Shown here in pieces: positions 51,990 to 60,334 of a stretch of DNA of 64,000 nt. A program made the position numbers and the translations under genes. The stretch is from assembly GCA_030694465.1 (NCBI GenBank), contig JAUXYJ010000023.1, positions 434,001-498,000 of the forward strand, read 5' to 3'. The first letter of the stretch is position 1; each line of letters opens with the position of its first letter. The stretch comes from Deltaproteobacteria bacterium. Lineage in GTDB: Bacteria > Myxococcota_A > Polyangia > Polyangiales > Ga0077539. Below the pieces are notes generated by a model. The model worked only from the letters and a program-made list of their open reading frames with translations. It searched no databases and was not told the origin of the DNA.

Positions 51990-52703
51990 CTACGCACAAG
52001 CGGCCACGGCTGCGGCGTAGTCAATTCGGCCCTCTAAGAGCGCCTTGCCCAGCACGCACGACGCGATCACGCCCTCGCGTGCGAGCGACAAGAGATGTTC
52101 GAGCGAGCCCACGCCGCCGCTGGCGATCACCTCGTGTCCGTCGACTGCGCGCGCGATCGCGACCGTGGCGGCGACGTTGGGTCCCACACCGGTCCCATCG
52201 CGCGCGACGTCTGTGTAGAGCACCGCACACGCACCCAGCGCCACGCTCTCGGCCGCGAGGTCCACGGCGCGCACAGTGGTCGCCTCGGTCCATCCGTGCG
52301 TCGTGACGAGCCCGTCGCGCGCGTCCACCGCGACCACGACCGAGAACGCTCGACAGGCCTCACGCAAGAACGCTTTGTCGCGCACCGCCGCGGTGCCCAA
52401 GACCACACGCTCGACGCCCAGCGAGACATAGGCTTCGGCCTGCGCAAGTGAGCGAATTCCGCCGCCAACTTGCACCGACGCCCCGGTCTCGCGCACCACG
52501 CGCGCGATCAATTCAGCCTGCGTCGCCCGACCCTCCCGCGCGCCGTCGAGGTCCACGATGTGCACACGCGTCGCGCCCTGTGAAACGTAGTCGGCGACGA
52601 GCGCTACAGGGTCCACAGGATACTCGGTCACTTGTGCATAGTCGCCTTTGTGCAATCGCACGACGCGGCCGCCCAACAAGTCCATCGCGGGATAAAGCTT
52701 CAT
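51990..52703 (-). CDS. hisA: Histidine biosynthesis: ProFAR isomerase
   Basis: 237 residues from ATG 52703, chosen because MKLYPAMDLLGGRVVRLHKGDY is the family's normal start. An upstream ATG at 52712 adds three residues. The (beta/alpha)8 barrel carries the catalytic Asp8 (PAMDLLGG), the phosphate-binding VQVGGGIRS and SGGVGS loops, and the second Asp in LYTDVARDGTG. It converts ProFAR to PRFAR. It is third in a hisB-hisH-hisA unit, 21 bp after hisH. hisF, the partner of HisH, is not in the window. Confidence 0.93.
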   Translation of the reverse strand: MKLYPAMDLLGGRVVRLHKGDYAQVTEYPVDPVALVADYVSQGATRVHIVDLDGAREGRATQAELIARVVRETGASVQVGGGIRSLAQAEAYVSLGVERVVLGTAAVRDKAFLREACRAFSVVVAVDARDGLVTTHGWTEATTVRAVDLAAESVALGACAVLYTDVARDGTGVGPNVAATVAIARAVDGHEVIASGGVGSLEHLLSLAREGVIASCVLGKALLEGRIDYAAAVAACA

Positions 52704-52724
52704 GACATCCATGCCTCTGGGTCT

Positions 52725-53357
52725 CTAGACAGCGAGCCAACGGAGCAGACACTGCTGCCCAGCGCGCTGTGATTTTTCTGGGTGAAATTGCACAGCAAAC
52801 ACGTGATCTCGCGCCACTGCAGAGACAAAGTCTTCGCCATGCTCGGTCCGCGCAGCGATCACGGACGGGTCGCTCGGTCGCACCACATACGAGTGAACGA
52901 AGTAGTACCAAGCGTCGTCGCCGATGAGCGCGCGGTGAGCCGACTCGGTGCGCGCGATGTTCCAGCCCATGTGCGGGATCTTGACGGCGCACCCTCGTGT
53001 GTCGACACGTCCCTCGGGCAGACGCACGACATCGCCCTGCAAATACGCAAGCCCTTGCGCACCAGGAGCTTCGTCACTGCGCTCAAAGAGCACCTGCATC
53101 CCTAGGCACATCCCGAGATACGGGACCCCTCGCGCGAGGGACTCATCAAGCGCCTGCCTCAGGGCCTGGCCCTCAGCATCCAGCGCTCTCACACAATCAC
53201 CAAACGCCCCTTGCCCCGGAAACACAACCCGCGACGCCTGCACAATCACAGCCGGATCTCGCGTGACACGCAGCGCTCCCTCGGGCACCCCTGCGGCGAC
53301 TAGCGCGCGCGCGACAGAGCGCAAGTTTCCACTGCCCGCGTCAATCAACGCGATCAT
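52725..53357 (-). CDS. hisH: IGP synthase glutamine amidotransferase subunit
   Basis: 210 residues. Class I glutamine amidotransferase: the oxyanion strand VVFPGQGAFGD, nucleophile Cys84 in PYLGMCLGMQ, and the catalytic His-Glu in VQFHPEKSQRAG. YYFVHSYVV is the HisH-specific strand. It supplies ammonia to HisF to make imidazole glycerol phosphate. Its start overlaps the hisB stop by four bases (ATGA), so the two are translationally coupled. Confidence 0.93.
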   Translation of the reverse strand: MIALIDAGSGNLRSVARALVAAGVPEGALRVTRDPAVIVQASRVVFPGQGAFGDCVRALDAEGQALRQALDESLARGVPYLGMCLGMQVLFERSDEAPGAQGLAYLQGDVVRLPEGRVDTRGCAVKIPHMGWNIARTESAHRALIGDDAWYYFVHSYVVRPSDPSVIAARTEHGEDFVSAVARDHVFAVQFHPEKSQRAGQQCLLRWLAV

Positions 53358-53941
53358 TCGGTCAGCGTCCCCTTGGTGCTCGGAAGCTCAGTCCCCTCAA
53401 CGCGCACAGCGTCTCGCAACGCACGCGCGAGACACTTAAAACTGCACTCGACAATGTGATGCAGGTTCTCTCCCTCAATCTTGCGCACATGAAGATTGCA
53501 CTGCGCCCCACGCGCGAAGCCCTCGAAAAAGACCTCGGCGAGCTCCACATCAAACGTCCCCAATTTTGCTTTGGGAAGAGACAATCGCTGCACAAAATAC
53601 GTCCGCCCCGAGAGATCCAGCGCGACCTGACAGAGCGCCTCGTCCATCGGCAAGGTCGCCTCGCCGTACCGCCGAATCCCACGCTTGTCTCCAAGCGCAT
53701 CCGCGATCGCGCGCCCAATCACAATCGCCAGATCCTCGGTCGTATGGTGCCCGTCGATCTCAACGTCCCCGCGGGCACGCACCGTGAGATCCAAGCCTCC
53801 ATGGCGCCCCAGCTGCTCGACCATGTGTGACAAAAACGCGATCGGCGTCTCGATGTCACAACGCCCGGTCCCGTCCAAATCGACGGTGACCTCAATCGCC
53901 GTCTCACGCGTCTCGCGCCGCACCGTCGCTCTTCGTACCAT
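53354..53941 (-). CDS. hisB: Imidazoleglycerol-phosphate dehydratase
   Basis: 195 residues from ATG 53941, a monofunctional HisB without the phosphatase domain. Two Mn-binding histidine motifs are present: ARGDVEIDGHHTTEDLAI and, later, LHVRKIEGENLHHIVE. FLSHMVEQLGRHGGLDL is the conserved N-terminal helix. It dehydrates IGP. First of the hisB-hisH-hisA unit. No leader attenuator (His-rich peptide) is visible in the 214 bp upstream. Confidence 0.93.
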   Translation of the reverse strand: MVRRATVRRETRETAIEVTVDLDGTGRCDIETPIAFLSHMVEQLGRHGGLDLTVRARGDVEIDGHHTTEDLAIVIGRAIADALGDKRGIRRYGEATLPMDEALCQVALDLSGRTYFVQRLSLPKAKLGTFDVELAEVFFEGFARGAQCNLHVRKIEGENLHHIVECSFKCLARALRDAVRVEGTELPSTKGTLTE

Positions 53942-54155
53942 CACCGTCGCCCAGTCCTTTGTCACGCAGACCCAACTCGAACGCCGCCGTTGTAACACGC
54001 ACACTCTTCGCGACAACGCCCACCGTAGCGTCACCAAACTCAGCCAGACCGAGCAGCACACAAACCCCGCAGCGATCATGCACTGAATAGCCATTCAGCG
54101 CGGCCCGCTTGCCCTTGCAACAAGGCACTTCTCAGCCCACCATCGCGGCCCTCAC

Positions 54156-55184
54156 ATGACCGACAGCACCGGCCACAACCGCGCCGTTCTTCGCGCACCC
54201 CGCGCACGACGGACCGTCGCCATCACTGGCGCAGACAGCTTTCTGGGGCGCAATCTCATCGGGTTGCTCGAAGACGATGACCGCATCGGGCGCATCGTCG
54301 CGCTCGACATCGAGCAGCCGCCCACCGCCGGACGCAAGACACGGTACTACCGCGTGGATCTCACGCAGCCCACCGTCGACAGCCGCATCGCAGAGATCCT
54401 CGGCGCCGAGGGCGTAGACACCCTGTTGCACCTCGCGTTTTTGGCCTCGCCTGGCTACGCCAGCGCGTGGGCCCATGAGCTCGAGTCCGTCGGCACCATG
54501 CACGTGCTCAACGCCTGCAGAGAGCGCCCAGTTCACAAATTTGTGCTCTGGTCGCAGACCCTTCTGTACGGCGCGCTCCCGACCAACCCCAACTTTCTCA
54601 CCGAGAAGCACCCGCTCCGCGGCAACCGCGAGAGCCGCTATCTCGCAGACAAAATCGAAGCCGAAGCCGTAGTCCAGCGCTTCGCCAAACAGATGCCGCA
54701 GACCATCGTGACCATCCTGCGCATGGCCCCGATCCTCGGCCCCACGGTCCGCAATTATCTCTCGCGGTATCTTGGTCGACGCCTCGTCCCGACGCTCTTG
54801 GGCTATGACCCGCTCATGCAGTTCTTGCACGAAGTCGACGCTCTCGCGGCGCTCAAATTGGCGACCCATCGCGACGCCCCCGGGGTCTTTAACATCGTCG
54901 GTGACGGGGTCTTGCCGCTCTCGACCGTGATCGCCCTCGCGGGCGGCGCCAACGTGCCGTTTGTTCCCATGCTCGCCAAACCGATGGCCTCGCTCTTGTG
55001 GGCGGCACAACAACTCGAAGCGCCCGCCAGCTGGCTCGATTACCTACGCTGGCTCTGCGTCGCCGATGGGCAGCTGGCCGAAGATGTCTTGAAGTTTCGC
55101 GGAAGCTTCAGCACCCGGGAGGCCGTGCTCGACTACGCCGGAGCCCAACGTCTGCGAGACGCACGGCTGCTCCGAGCGGGATAA
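54156..55184 (+). CDS. NAD-dependent epimerase/dehydratase-like extended SDR
   Basis: 342 residues. TVAITGADSFLGRNLIGLL is the Rossmann nucleotide motif (GADSFLG in place of GatGfiG). LHLAFLASPGYASAW holds the NAD-binding region, and NRESRYLADKIEAEAV replaces the YxxxK (Tyr641-like RYLADK). The extended C-terminal domain follows. The substrate is likely a sugar nucleotide or lipid-linked hydroxyl; it is not clear. It is followed 60 bp later by an acyltransferase gene, suggesting work on a lipid precursor. Confidence 0.8.
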   Translation: MTDSTGHNRAVLRAPRARRTVAITGADSFLGRNLIGLLEDDDRIGRIVALDIEQPPTAGRKTRYYRVDLTQPTVDSRIAEILGAEGVDTLLHLAFLASPGYASAWAHELESVGTMHVLNACRERPVHKFVLWSQTLLYGALPTNPNFLTEKHPLRGNRESRYLADKIEAEAVVQRFAKQMPQTIVTILRMAPILGPTVRNYLSRYLGRRLVPTLLGYDPLMQFLHEVDALAALKLATHRDAPGVFNIVGDGVLPLSTVIALAGGANVPFVPMLAKPMASLLWAAQQLEAPASWLDYLRWLCVADGQLAEDVLKFRGSFSTREAVLDYAGAQRLRDARLLRAG

Positions 55185-55244
55185 TTTGTCAGCATTTTTT
55201 CAGCTATTTTTGCACAACGTTCGTCGTTTAGAAGACACACGCCA

Positions 55245-56663
55245 ATGACTAAGAAGGTTCTGGGCAACGACCCTTTTGCCACGACGCCCACCAACGACAG
55301 CGCCGCCGAGCCCCGTGACTCGACGCCAAGCGCCAAGCCCGCGCGCAGCAAGAGCACACGCCCCAGCAAGCGCCCCTCGACGCGCCCGAGCAAGACCCCC
55401 GCGTCGACAAAGCCCAAGGCCAAGAGCGATCGATCCAGCTCGATCCACCCGCCCCCCGCTGCCAAAGTGCCGGTCGACGCGCTGGATGTCCCCACCGAAA
55501 CGCTCGACGCTGCGCCCACAAGTGAGCCTGACCCGGCGACGTCGCCGGATTTGCTCGCGCCCGCCCCCGAGCCAGCCCTTGTGATCCCGCTCACCCAAGA
55601 AGAGCCCGTCGAGGCACCCGTGACAGCGGCCGACGAGCCCGCCATCGACGAGCAAATTCGCGCCCTCGAGGCGCAGCTCGATGGCCTCTTGGCCGTGGCC
55701 AGCTACGACGCAGAGTCTTCGCTCGCGCAGCCCGCGGTCACACTCGAGGATGTCTCGGGTGTGCAAGTGCTCGTGCGAGACGCGAGCGGCGAGCGGCTAG
55801 GCGACGACCCAGAGAGCTCTACTCCGAGCGAGCAAACTGGCAGCTATTTTTCACGCCAATGGGGTCGCGAGGCGATGCGTGAGCGCGCCGAAGAGGTCGA
55901 CGAGTTCGGCATGGATCCCACGTTCGTCAAGCGCGCACAGCTGCTACTCGACGCTCTTTACACACGCTGGTGGCGAGTCGAGACGCAAGGGATCGAGAAC
56001 GTCCCGTCCGATGGCCGCGTGATTCTGTGTGCAAATCACGCGGGCGCGGTGCCCTACGATGGCGTGATGCTCGCGACCGCGCTCAGGCGCGAGCATCCCG
56101 CGCAACGTGAGCTGCGCTGGCTCGCCGATGATTTCGTGTTTCACTTTCCGTTCATGGGTGTCGCCCTCAACCGACTGGGTGCCGTGCGCGCGTGCCAAGA
56201 AAACGCTGAGCGATTGCTGCGCAAACCGCGGGTCGTCGGCGTGTTTCCAGAGGGCCTCAAGGGCATCTCGAAGCCCTACAACGACCGCTACCAGCTCCAA
56301 CGCTTCGGCCGCGGTGGGCACATCAAGCTGGCCCTTCGCACGCAGACCCCGATCGTCCCAGTCGCCATCCTCGGCAGCGAAGAGACCCACCCGCTGCTCC
56401 CCACCGGGCCCCTCGCCAAGCTGCTCAATCTCCCACTTGTGCCGGTCACTCCCACGTTTCCGTGGCTCGGCTTGTTGGGCGCCATCCCGCTCCCCTCCAA
56501 ATGGAAGATCGCGTTTCTAGAGCCCATCTCCGTGACCGCTTACCCACCGAGCGCAGCCGACGACGAGGTCCTCGTAGGGCGCCTCAACGAGAAGGTGCGC
56601 ACTGTTATCCAAGAGGCCCTCGATCGCCTCACCCGCGAGCGCGTGAGCGTGTTTAAGGGCTAG
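55245..56663 (+). CDS. Lysophospholipid-type acyltransferase with disordered N-terminus
   Basis: 472 residues. The first 210 are low-complexity: Lys/Ser/Pro-rich, then Ala/Pro/Glu-rich with PATSP at about 97-101 from a palindrome copy. The catalytic domain (about 225-460) has NHAGAVPYDG with the acyltransferase His265 and Asp272, like the MGAT/DGAT-type LPLATs that keep NH.G..PYD. It also has FPEGLKG and PIVPVAILGSEET. It transfers acyl groups to a lysolipid or diacylglycerol. The long disordered extension is unusual and may tether it to partners. It is paired with the epimerase upstream. Confidence 0.82.
   Translation: MTKKVLGNDPFATTPTNDSAAEPRDSTPSAKPARSKSTRPSKRPSTRPSKTPASTKPKAKSDRSSSIHPPPAAKVPVDALDVPTETLDAAPTSEPDPATSPDLLAPAPEPALVIPLTQEEPVEAPVTAADEPAIDEQIRALEAQLDGLLAVASYDAESSLAQPAVTLEDVSGVQVLVRDASGERLGDDPESSTPSEQTGSYFSRQWGREAMRERAEEVDEFGMDPTFVKRAQLLLDALYTRWWRVETQGIENVPSDGRVILCANHAGAVPYDGVMLATALRREHPAQRELRWLADDFVFHFPFMGVALNRLGAVRACQENAERLLRKPRVVGVFPEGLKGISKPYNDRYQLQRFGRGGHIKLALRTQTPIVPVAILGSEETHPLLPTGPLAKLLNLPLVPVTPTFPWLGLLGAIPLPSKWKIAFLEPISVTAYPPSAADDEVLVGRLNEKVRTVIQEALDRLTRERVSVFKG
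55531..55550. repeat. Dispersed palindrome, 19/20 match, in coding DNA
   Basis: ACCCGGCGACGTCGCCGGAT in frame in the disordered N-terminus of the acyltransferase, reading DPATSPD. Confidence 0.85.
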
Positions 56664-57495
56664 TTTCTGCGGTCACAATCGGCGGCACCAACCGCGGCAA
56701 CCACTCGCGCATGGCCACCGGCACGATGCCGTTGTGCACATCGATCCCGCGCATCTCGTAGCGCTGCAACACGCGGTGGCTCGGAGCAGCGCCAGAGGCC
56801 TGTCCGTGGCGTGTATACATCCGCACAAAGCCCTCATAGTCGCGCGCCCACATCCAGTCTTGGTACAGCACAATCACCTGCTGCCAGGCGGGAGCGCCTC
56901 CTAGCAAGACGCCAAAGCGGCCGTTCATGCAGCCGTCGATGTTGAGAATAGTCGACACGGCGCGGTTGCCGACTCCCGCGAAGAGCCCGTTGCGTTCGGC
57001 ACACGAAGACGCGCTGTGTGCGACAAAGATCACACGATTTCGATCGATGACCATGCCCTGGGACTCCAGGGCGTGTGCGGTCGCTTCGACAAAACCAGCT
57101 ACGTCAAACGTGCGGTAAATCGTGAGTGAGCTCTGCGCGTCGTCGCCAGTAGTAGACGGCACCGCGACCGCCATCGGGCCGATCTCACCGCGCGCCGCAG
57201 GAGGCCCAACGATCGTGCGCATGTCCCACACGCTGCCGTGCAACCACCGGTGATGAATGTGGTCCCGGTTGAGCCCATGAAGATAAATCAACAGCGGGAG
57301 CGGCTGTCCTGGGAGCGCCGTCGGAGTCACCCACGCGGCACCCGCGCGACGCTGTCGTCTTGTCAGCAAGCGGGCGTCATCAAACTCAAACGTGACCACG
57401 TCGGTCATGTCAAAGTGGGGATAGGTCAAAGGCGCGATCTGCCGCTGCAACCCAAGCGAAGTGAACAACAGCAACGTGAAGAGGTCGGTGGGCAA
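56653..57495 (-). CDS. Secreted alpha/beta hydrolase-like protein
   Basis: 280 residues if the TTG at 57495 is the start; an ATG at 57408 would drop the hydrophobic LFTLLLFTSLGLQ segment that looks like a signal peptide. PLLIYLHGLNRD is the oxyanion-hole strand, and VIFVAHSASSCAE replaces the usual GxSxG with AHSAS, which still places Ser in the elbow. GAAPSHRVLQRYEM and DVHNGIVP follow. It resembles feruloyl-esterase/poly(3-hydroxybutyrate) depolymerase-like folds. Substrate unknown. Convergent and overlapping the acyltransferase end by 11 bp. Confidence 0.6.
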   Translation of the reverse strand: MPTDLFTLLLFTSLGLQRQIAPLTYPHFDMTDVVTFEFDDARLLTRRQRRAGAAWVTPTALPGQPLPLLIYLHGLNRDHIHHRWLHGSVWDMRTIVGPPAARGEIGPMAVAVPSTTGDDAQSSLTIYRTFDVAGFVEATAHALESQGMVIDRNRVIFVAHSASSCAERNGLFAGVGNRAVSTILNIDGCMNGRFGVLLGGAPAWQQVIVLYQDWMWARDYEGFVRMYTRHGQASGAAPSHRVLQRYEMRGIDVHNGIVPVAMREWLPRLVPPIVTAETSP

Positions 57496-57538
57496 AGGAA
57501 AGACTTACAGTGTAAGGTTAGAGAGCTATTGGGGGTGG

Positions 57539-58402
57539 TTATCCCTGCAATTGCATCGTCGTCTGCGCAGAAATCGCAGTGACCTGCTGCTGACGTCCCC
57601 GCGTGGTGGTCGTGACATTGAGCGTGAGATTCGTGCTCGATTGCTGAACAACTCCGCGCTCGACCGCCAACAGCACTTCACCCGTCGCGGTGCCTGCCCC
57701 TGTCGCGGTCACGTTGGGTGCGACCAGCCCTGACGGGACGCTCAAGGTCATCGAGGTCGCGAGCACTGCAACGGTGCTCCCCGCCACGCGCCGAAGCTCG
57801 CGCAGCGTGTACTGCAGCTCGATGCGAAGCGTGAGATTCGCGCTCCCCATCGCCATGCGCACCGTCTTGGTATCCGTCCATCGCTGCCCCACCGTGACGG
57901 GCCCTGTCGGCAAGAGCGGCGCGGTCTGCTCGACGTTTTGCAACAGCTGCTCACCCATCGAGGCCATCACGGGGGGCAAGCCACGCACGGGCTGTCGCGA
58001 CACCATGCGACCTCGTCCATCCATTTGGTACTGAAACACTGCGCCCATCATGGCTTGCGCAAACTGCTGTCGCACCGCGGTGGTCATCGCGCCGGACTGA
58101 ATATCGAACGCGGTCGTCCGAGCGCGGATGTCCGCGACCCCTGCGGGCGTCACGCTCAGCGTCTCAAACGCGAGGGTCTGCGACGTGCTGCTTCGTAGCC
58201 CCGCCATCTGTTGCTGCACGCGCATCGCGTACACGTTGCGTTGCCCGGGCGTAAAGCGCAACACCAGTGAAATCGCTGACGGATTGGCCGAGACCCCGGC
58301 ATCAGCACGCGGCGGCGATTGCTGCGCAAGCGCCCCACCTGAGGCAAAAATCGAGGCCGATAACAACACGAGCGACGAGGCTGTTTTGAGCTTGCTCACC
58401 AT
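57539..58402 (-). CDS. Secreted DUF6263-like protein
   Basis: 287 residues from ATG 58402. The signal peptide VLLSASIFASGGALAQ ends at a typical Ala-x-Ala site. Repeated beta strands with many Thr, Val and Gln follow (RFTPGQRNVYAMRVQQQMAG, DGRGRMVSRQPVRGLPP, GQRWTDTKTVRMAMGSANL). This is the pattern of DUF6263-type periplasmic proteins, in which a 'GQxW' strand lies in the second half. Function unknown. It contains an exact CAGYGAAATCRCTG motif (58265-58278) coding Ser-Ala-Ile-Ser. Confidence 0.65.
   Translation of the reverse strand: MVSKLKTASSLVLLSASIFASGGALAQQSPPRADAGVSANPSAISLVLRFTPGQRNVYAMRVQQQMAGLRSSTSQTLAFETLSVTPAGVADIRARTTAFDIQSGAMTTAVRQQFAQAMMGAVFQYQMDGRGRMVSRQPVRGLPPVMASMGEQLLQNVEQTAPLLPTGPVTVGQRWTDTKTVRMAMGSANLTLRIELQYTLRELRRVAGSTVAVLATSMTLSVPSGLVAPNVTATGAGTATGEVLLAVERGVVQQSSTNLTLNVTTTTRGRQQQVTAISAQTTMQLQG
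58265..58278. repeat. Quasi-palindrome CAGYGAAATCRCTG copy
   Basis: CAGTGAAATCGCTG inside the DUF6263-like gene. The reading frame differs from the Ser-Glu-Ile copies, which argues against a purely protein-level cause. Confidence 0.5.
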
Positions 58403-58562
58403 GGCGGCGCGCACCCTATCACGGGCGATCGCGCGGTCACCCTTTGCTGCCGATTCGCGATGTGTCCCCTCCGTGATTGGGCGAGCGTCAGCGCCCAGGC
58501 TTCGATCCTGCGTGTCCATCCAGTGATTGACGAAGCATCGAACAGTCCGCTTCAATCCCGAC

Positions 58563-58940
58563 ATGCACCGAGTCGCCAAGTTATGCGTTCGCCGTGGCCC
58601 TGTGCCCAGCGTCGGTCGTCGATTCGGTGCTGCAATCGGGCTGGTGATTGTCATTGCGATCGTGGCCGGATGTGCTCCCTCGCCATGCGAGCGACGGGTC
58701 GCGTGGGCGTCGCGAGACTCCAACGCGTGCGTAAGTTGCGAGCGAATGTGCAAGCAAACCGCGCAAGAGCGAGCCCCGTTGGGGTGTGAAGCGGAGCTCG
58801 CGTGCGTCGCGCGATGCCCCGACCGGAGCGCGCTTACCTGTGGCTGCGTGGACCAGTGCCTACGTACTGCCCCTTGCACTGCCGCGTGGAATGCCCTGTC
58901 GGCCTGTCTCGCGCAGAGCTGCGACGAGGCGTGCCGGTAG
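58563..58940 (+). CDS. Small Cys-rich lipoprotein
   Basis: 125 residues from ATG 58563; a TTG at 58527 is possible. The signal peptide AIGLVIVIAIVAGC has a good lipobox. The mature 75 residues hold at least 14 Cys, spaced as CERR, CVSCERMCKQT, GCEAELACVARC, CGCVDQCLRTAPC and ACLAQSCDEAC, suggesting a small disulfide-rich fold. It is divergent from the DUF6263-like gene and 8 bp from the convergent kinase stop. Function unknown. Confidence 0.65.
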   Translation: MHRVAKLCVRRGPVPSVGRRFGAAIGLVIVIAIVAGCAPSPCERRVAWASRDSNACVSCERMCKQTAQERAPLGCEAELACVARCPDRSALTCGCVDQCLRTAPCTAAWNALSACLAQSCDEACR

Positions 58941-58948
58941 GCATGGGC

Positions 58949-60334
58949 TTAGATGCGAGAGGCGCGCTCGAGCGGTACCAAAATGGTGCTCAACCGCTCG
59001 CGAAGCGCCGCGTCTTTGCCCACAAAATGCACGATCCCGAGCTGTTGCAAGAGCAGCAGCTCACCGAGCTGTGCGCGGCCCGAGACGCTGACAATGGTCG
59101 TCCGCTCGGTCAGGTGCGTGGCGCGAAGATGCATGCACACTTGGATCCCGTTCATGGTGGGCATGTGCAAATCGAGCAGTAAAACATCAGGAAGCGAGCG
59201 CCGAACGAGCTCGACCGCCTGAGCTCCATCCGCTGCGGTCAACACCCGCGCAGCCGGAACACACTCTTGCACACTGGCAAGCAGCACCGCGAGCATCACG
59301 GGATCATCGTCCACGATCAGCACCGTAAAGGGCCGGCGCTCGGCGTCCGTCGCGACGCTCACCTCTCGAGAAATCTCGCTTCGCACCATCCGCAGCTGGA
59401 GCAGCAAGAGCTCAGCGCTCTGAGATCTCCGCTCGGGCGCTGGGTTCACCAGCTCATCGATCAATTGAACGAGCTTGGGGTGCACGTCGTGACGATGTTT
59501 TGCCAGTGATTCTGCAGGCGAACTCTGTTGATCCACGAGCGTCCTGAGGTCATGCCCCATGTACGGCCTTCGCCCCGAGAGCAGCTCAAACGCGACGACC
59601 CCCAACGAGTACAGGTCCGCAAGGTGCCATTCACCTTTGCGCTGCTGGCCAGCGATCACCTCGGGAGCCATGTAGGGCGGAGAGCCCGCGACGCTGTCTG
59701 CGCCCTCGTAGCTCTCTTTGACGAACAGCCCAAAATCCATCACCACCACACGGTCGTTGGGGGCGAGCAAAATGTTCGAAGGCTTCACGTCTCGATGAGC
59801 GATCTGTGCACGATGCATCGCTGCGAGCGCGTCGCACACATCGGTCATGATCGTGAGGACCTCGAGCTGCGTAAGACGCTGTCCGGACGCTTGCAGTCGC
59901 GCGGAGTGCGCGCGCAAGGTGACGCCGTACAGGCGCTCCATGACGAGAAAATCGATGCCGCGGTGGTTGCCAAAGGCATAGGCCGCGACGGTCGAGCGAT
60001 GCTGCACTGCGGCCATCGCTTGCGCTTCGAATCGCAGGTATTTCGCTGATACTCCTGGATGGCTCACCTTGATCGCCACGCGACGGTTGAGCCAACGGTC
60101 GTGCGCTTCAAACACGACACCCATCCCGCCCTCGCCCAGCCCCTCGCCCACTTCGTACACGCCTGAGATCAGCTCGCCGATTTCAAACGGGATGTGCCCT
60201 ACTGCCGCCGGTGGAGGGCTCTCAGAGACAATCGCCGCCGGATGTACGGGAACCTCGAAGGTCACGCTCGCGCTGCTGCTTGAGCGCAAGCCTCGGGCCT
60301 CTCCGCCTTCAGGGGAGTTGTCGTTCTCACTCAT
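58949..60334 (-). CDS. Ser/Thr protein kinase fused to a C-terminal receiver domain
   Basis: 461 residues. A disordered start (1-50) precedes a Hanks-type kinase (about 59-320): GLGEGGMGVVF, Lys89 in AIKVS, HRDVKPSN, DFG (200-202) and APE. A response-regulator receiver domain (about 337-455) follows: acidic DDD (344-346), phospho-acceptor Asp388 in LLLDLHMP, SVSG and Lys439 in VGKD. All catalytic residues of both modules appear intact. No transmembrane helix. The chain could let an upstream phosphorelay set kinase output. Its start overlaps the HPt gene stop (ATGA), so the two are coupled. Confidence 0.9.
   Translation of the reverse strand: MSENDNSPEGGEARGLRSSSSASVTFEVPVHPAAIVSESPPPAAVGHIPFEIGELISGVYEVGEGLGEGGMGVVFEAHDRWLNRRVAIKVSHPGVSAKYLRFEAQAMAAVQHRSTVAAYAFGNHRGIDFLVMERLYGVTLRAHSARLQASGQRLTQLEVLTIMTDVCDALAAMHRAQIAHRDVKPSNILLAPNDRVVVMDFGLFVKESYEGADSVAGSPPYMAPEVIAGQQRKGEWHLADLYSLGVVAFELLSGRRPYMGHDLRTLVDQQSSPAESLAKHRHDVHPKLVQLIDELVNPAPERRSQSAELLLLQLRMVRSEISREVSVATDAERRPFTVLIVDDDPVMLAVLLASVQECVPAARVLTAADGAQAVELVRRSLPDVLLLDLHMPTMNGIQVCMHLRATHLTERTTIVSVSGRAQLGELLLLQQLGIVHFVGKDAALRERLSTILVPLERASRI

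Noticed and set aside
54132-55013. Long minus-strand frame opposite the epimerase gene
   Set aside because: Shadow frame; the plus-strand gene carries the Rossmann motif.
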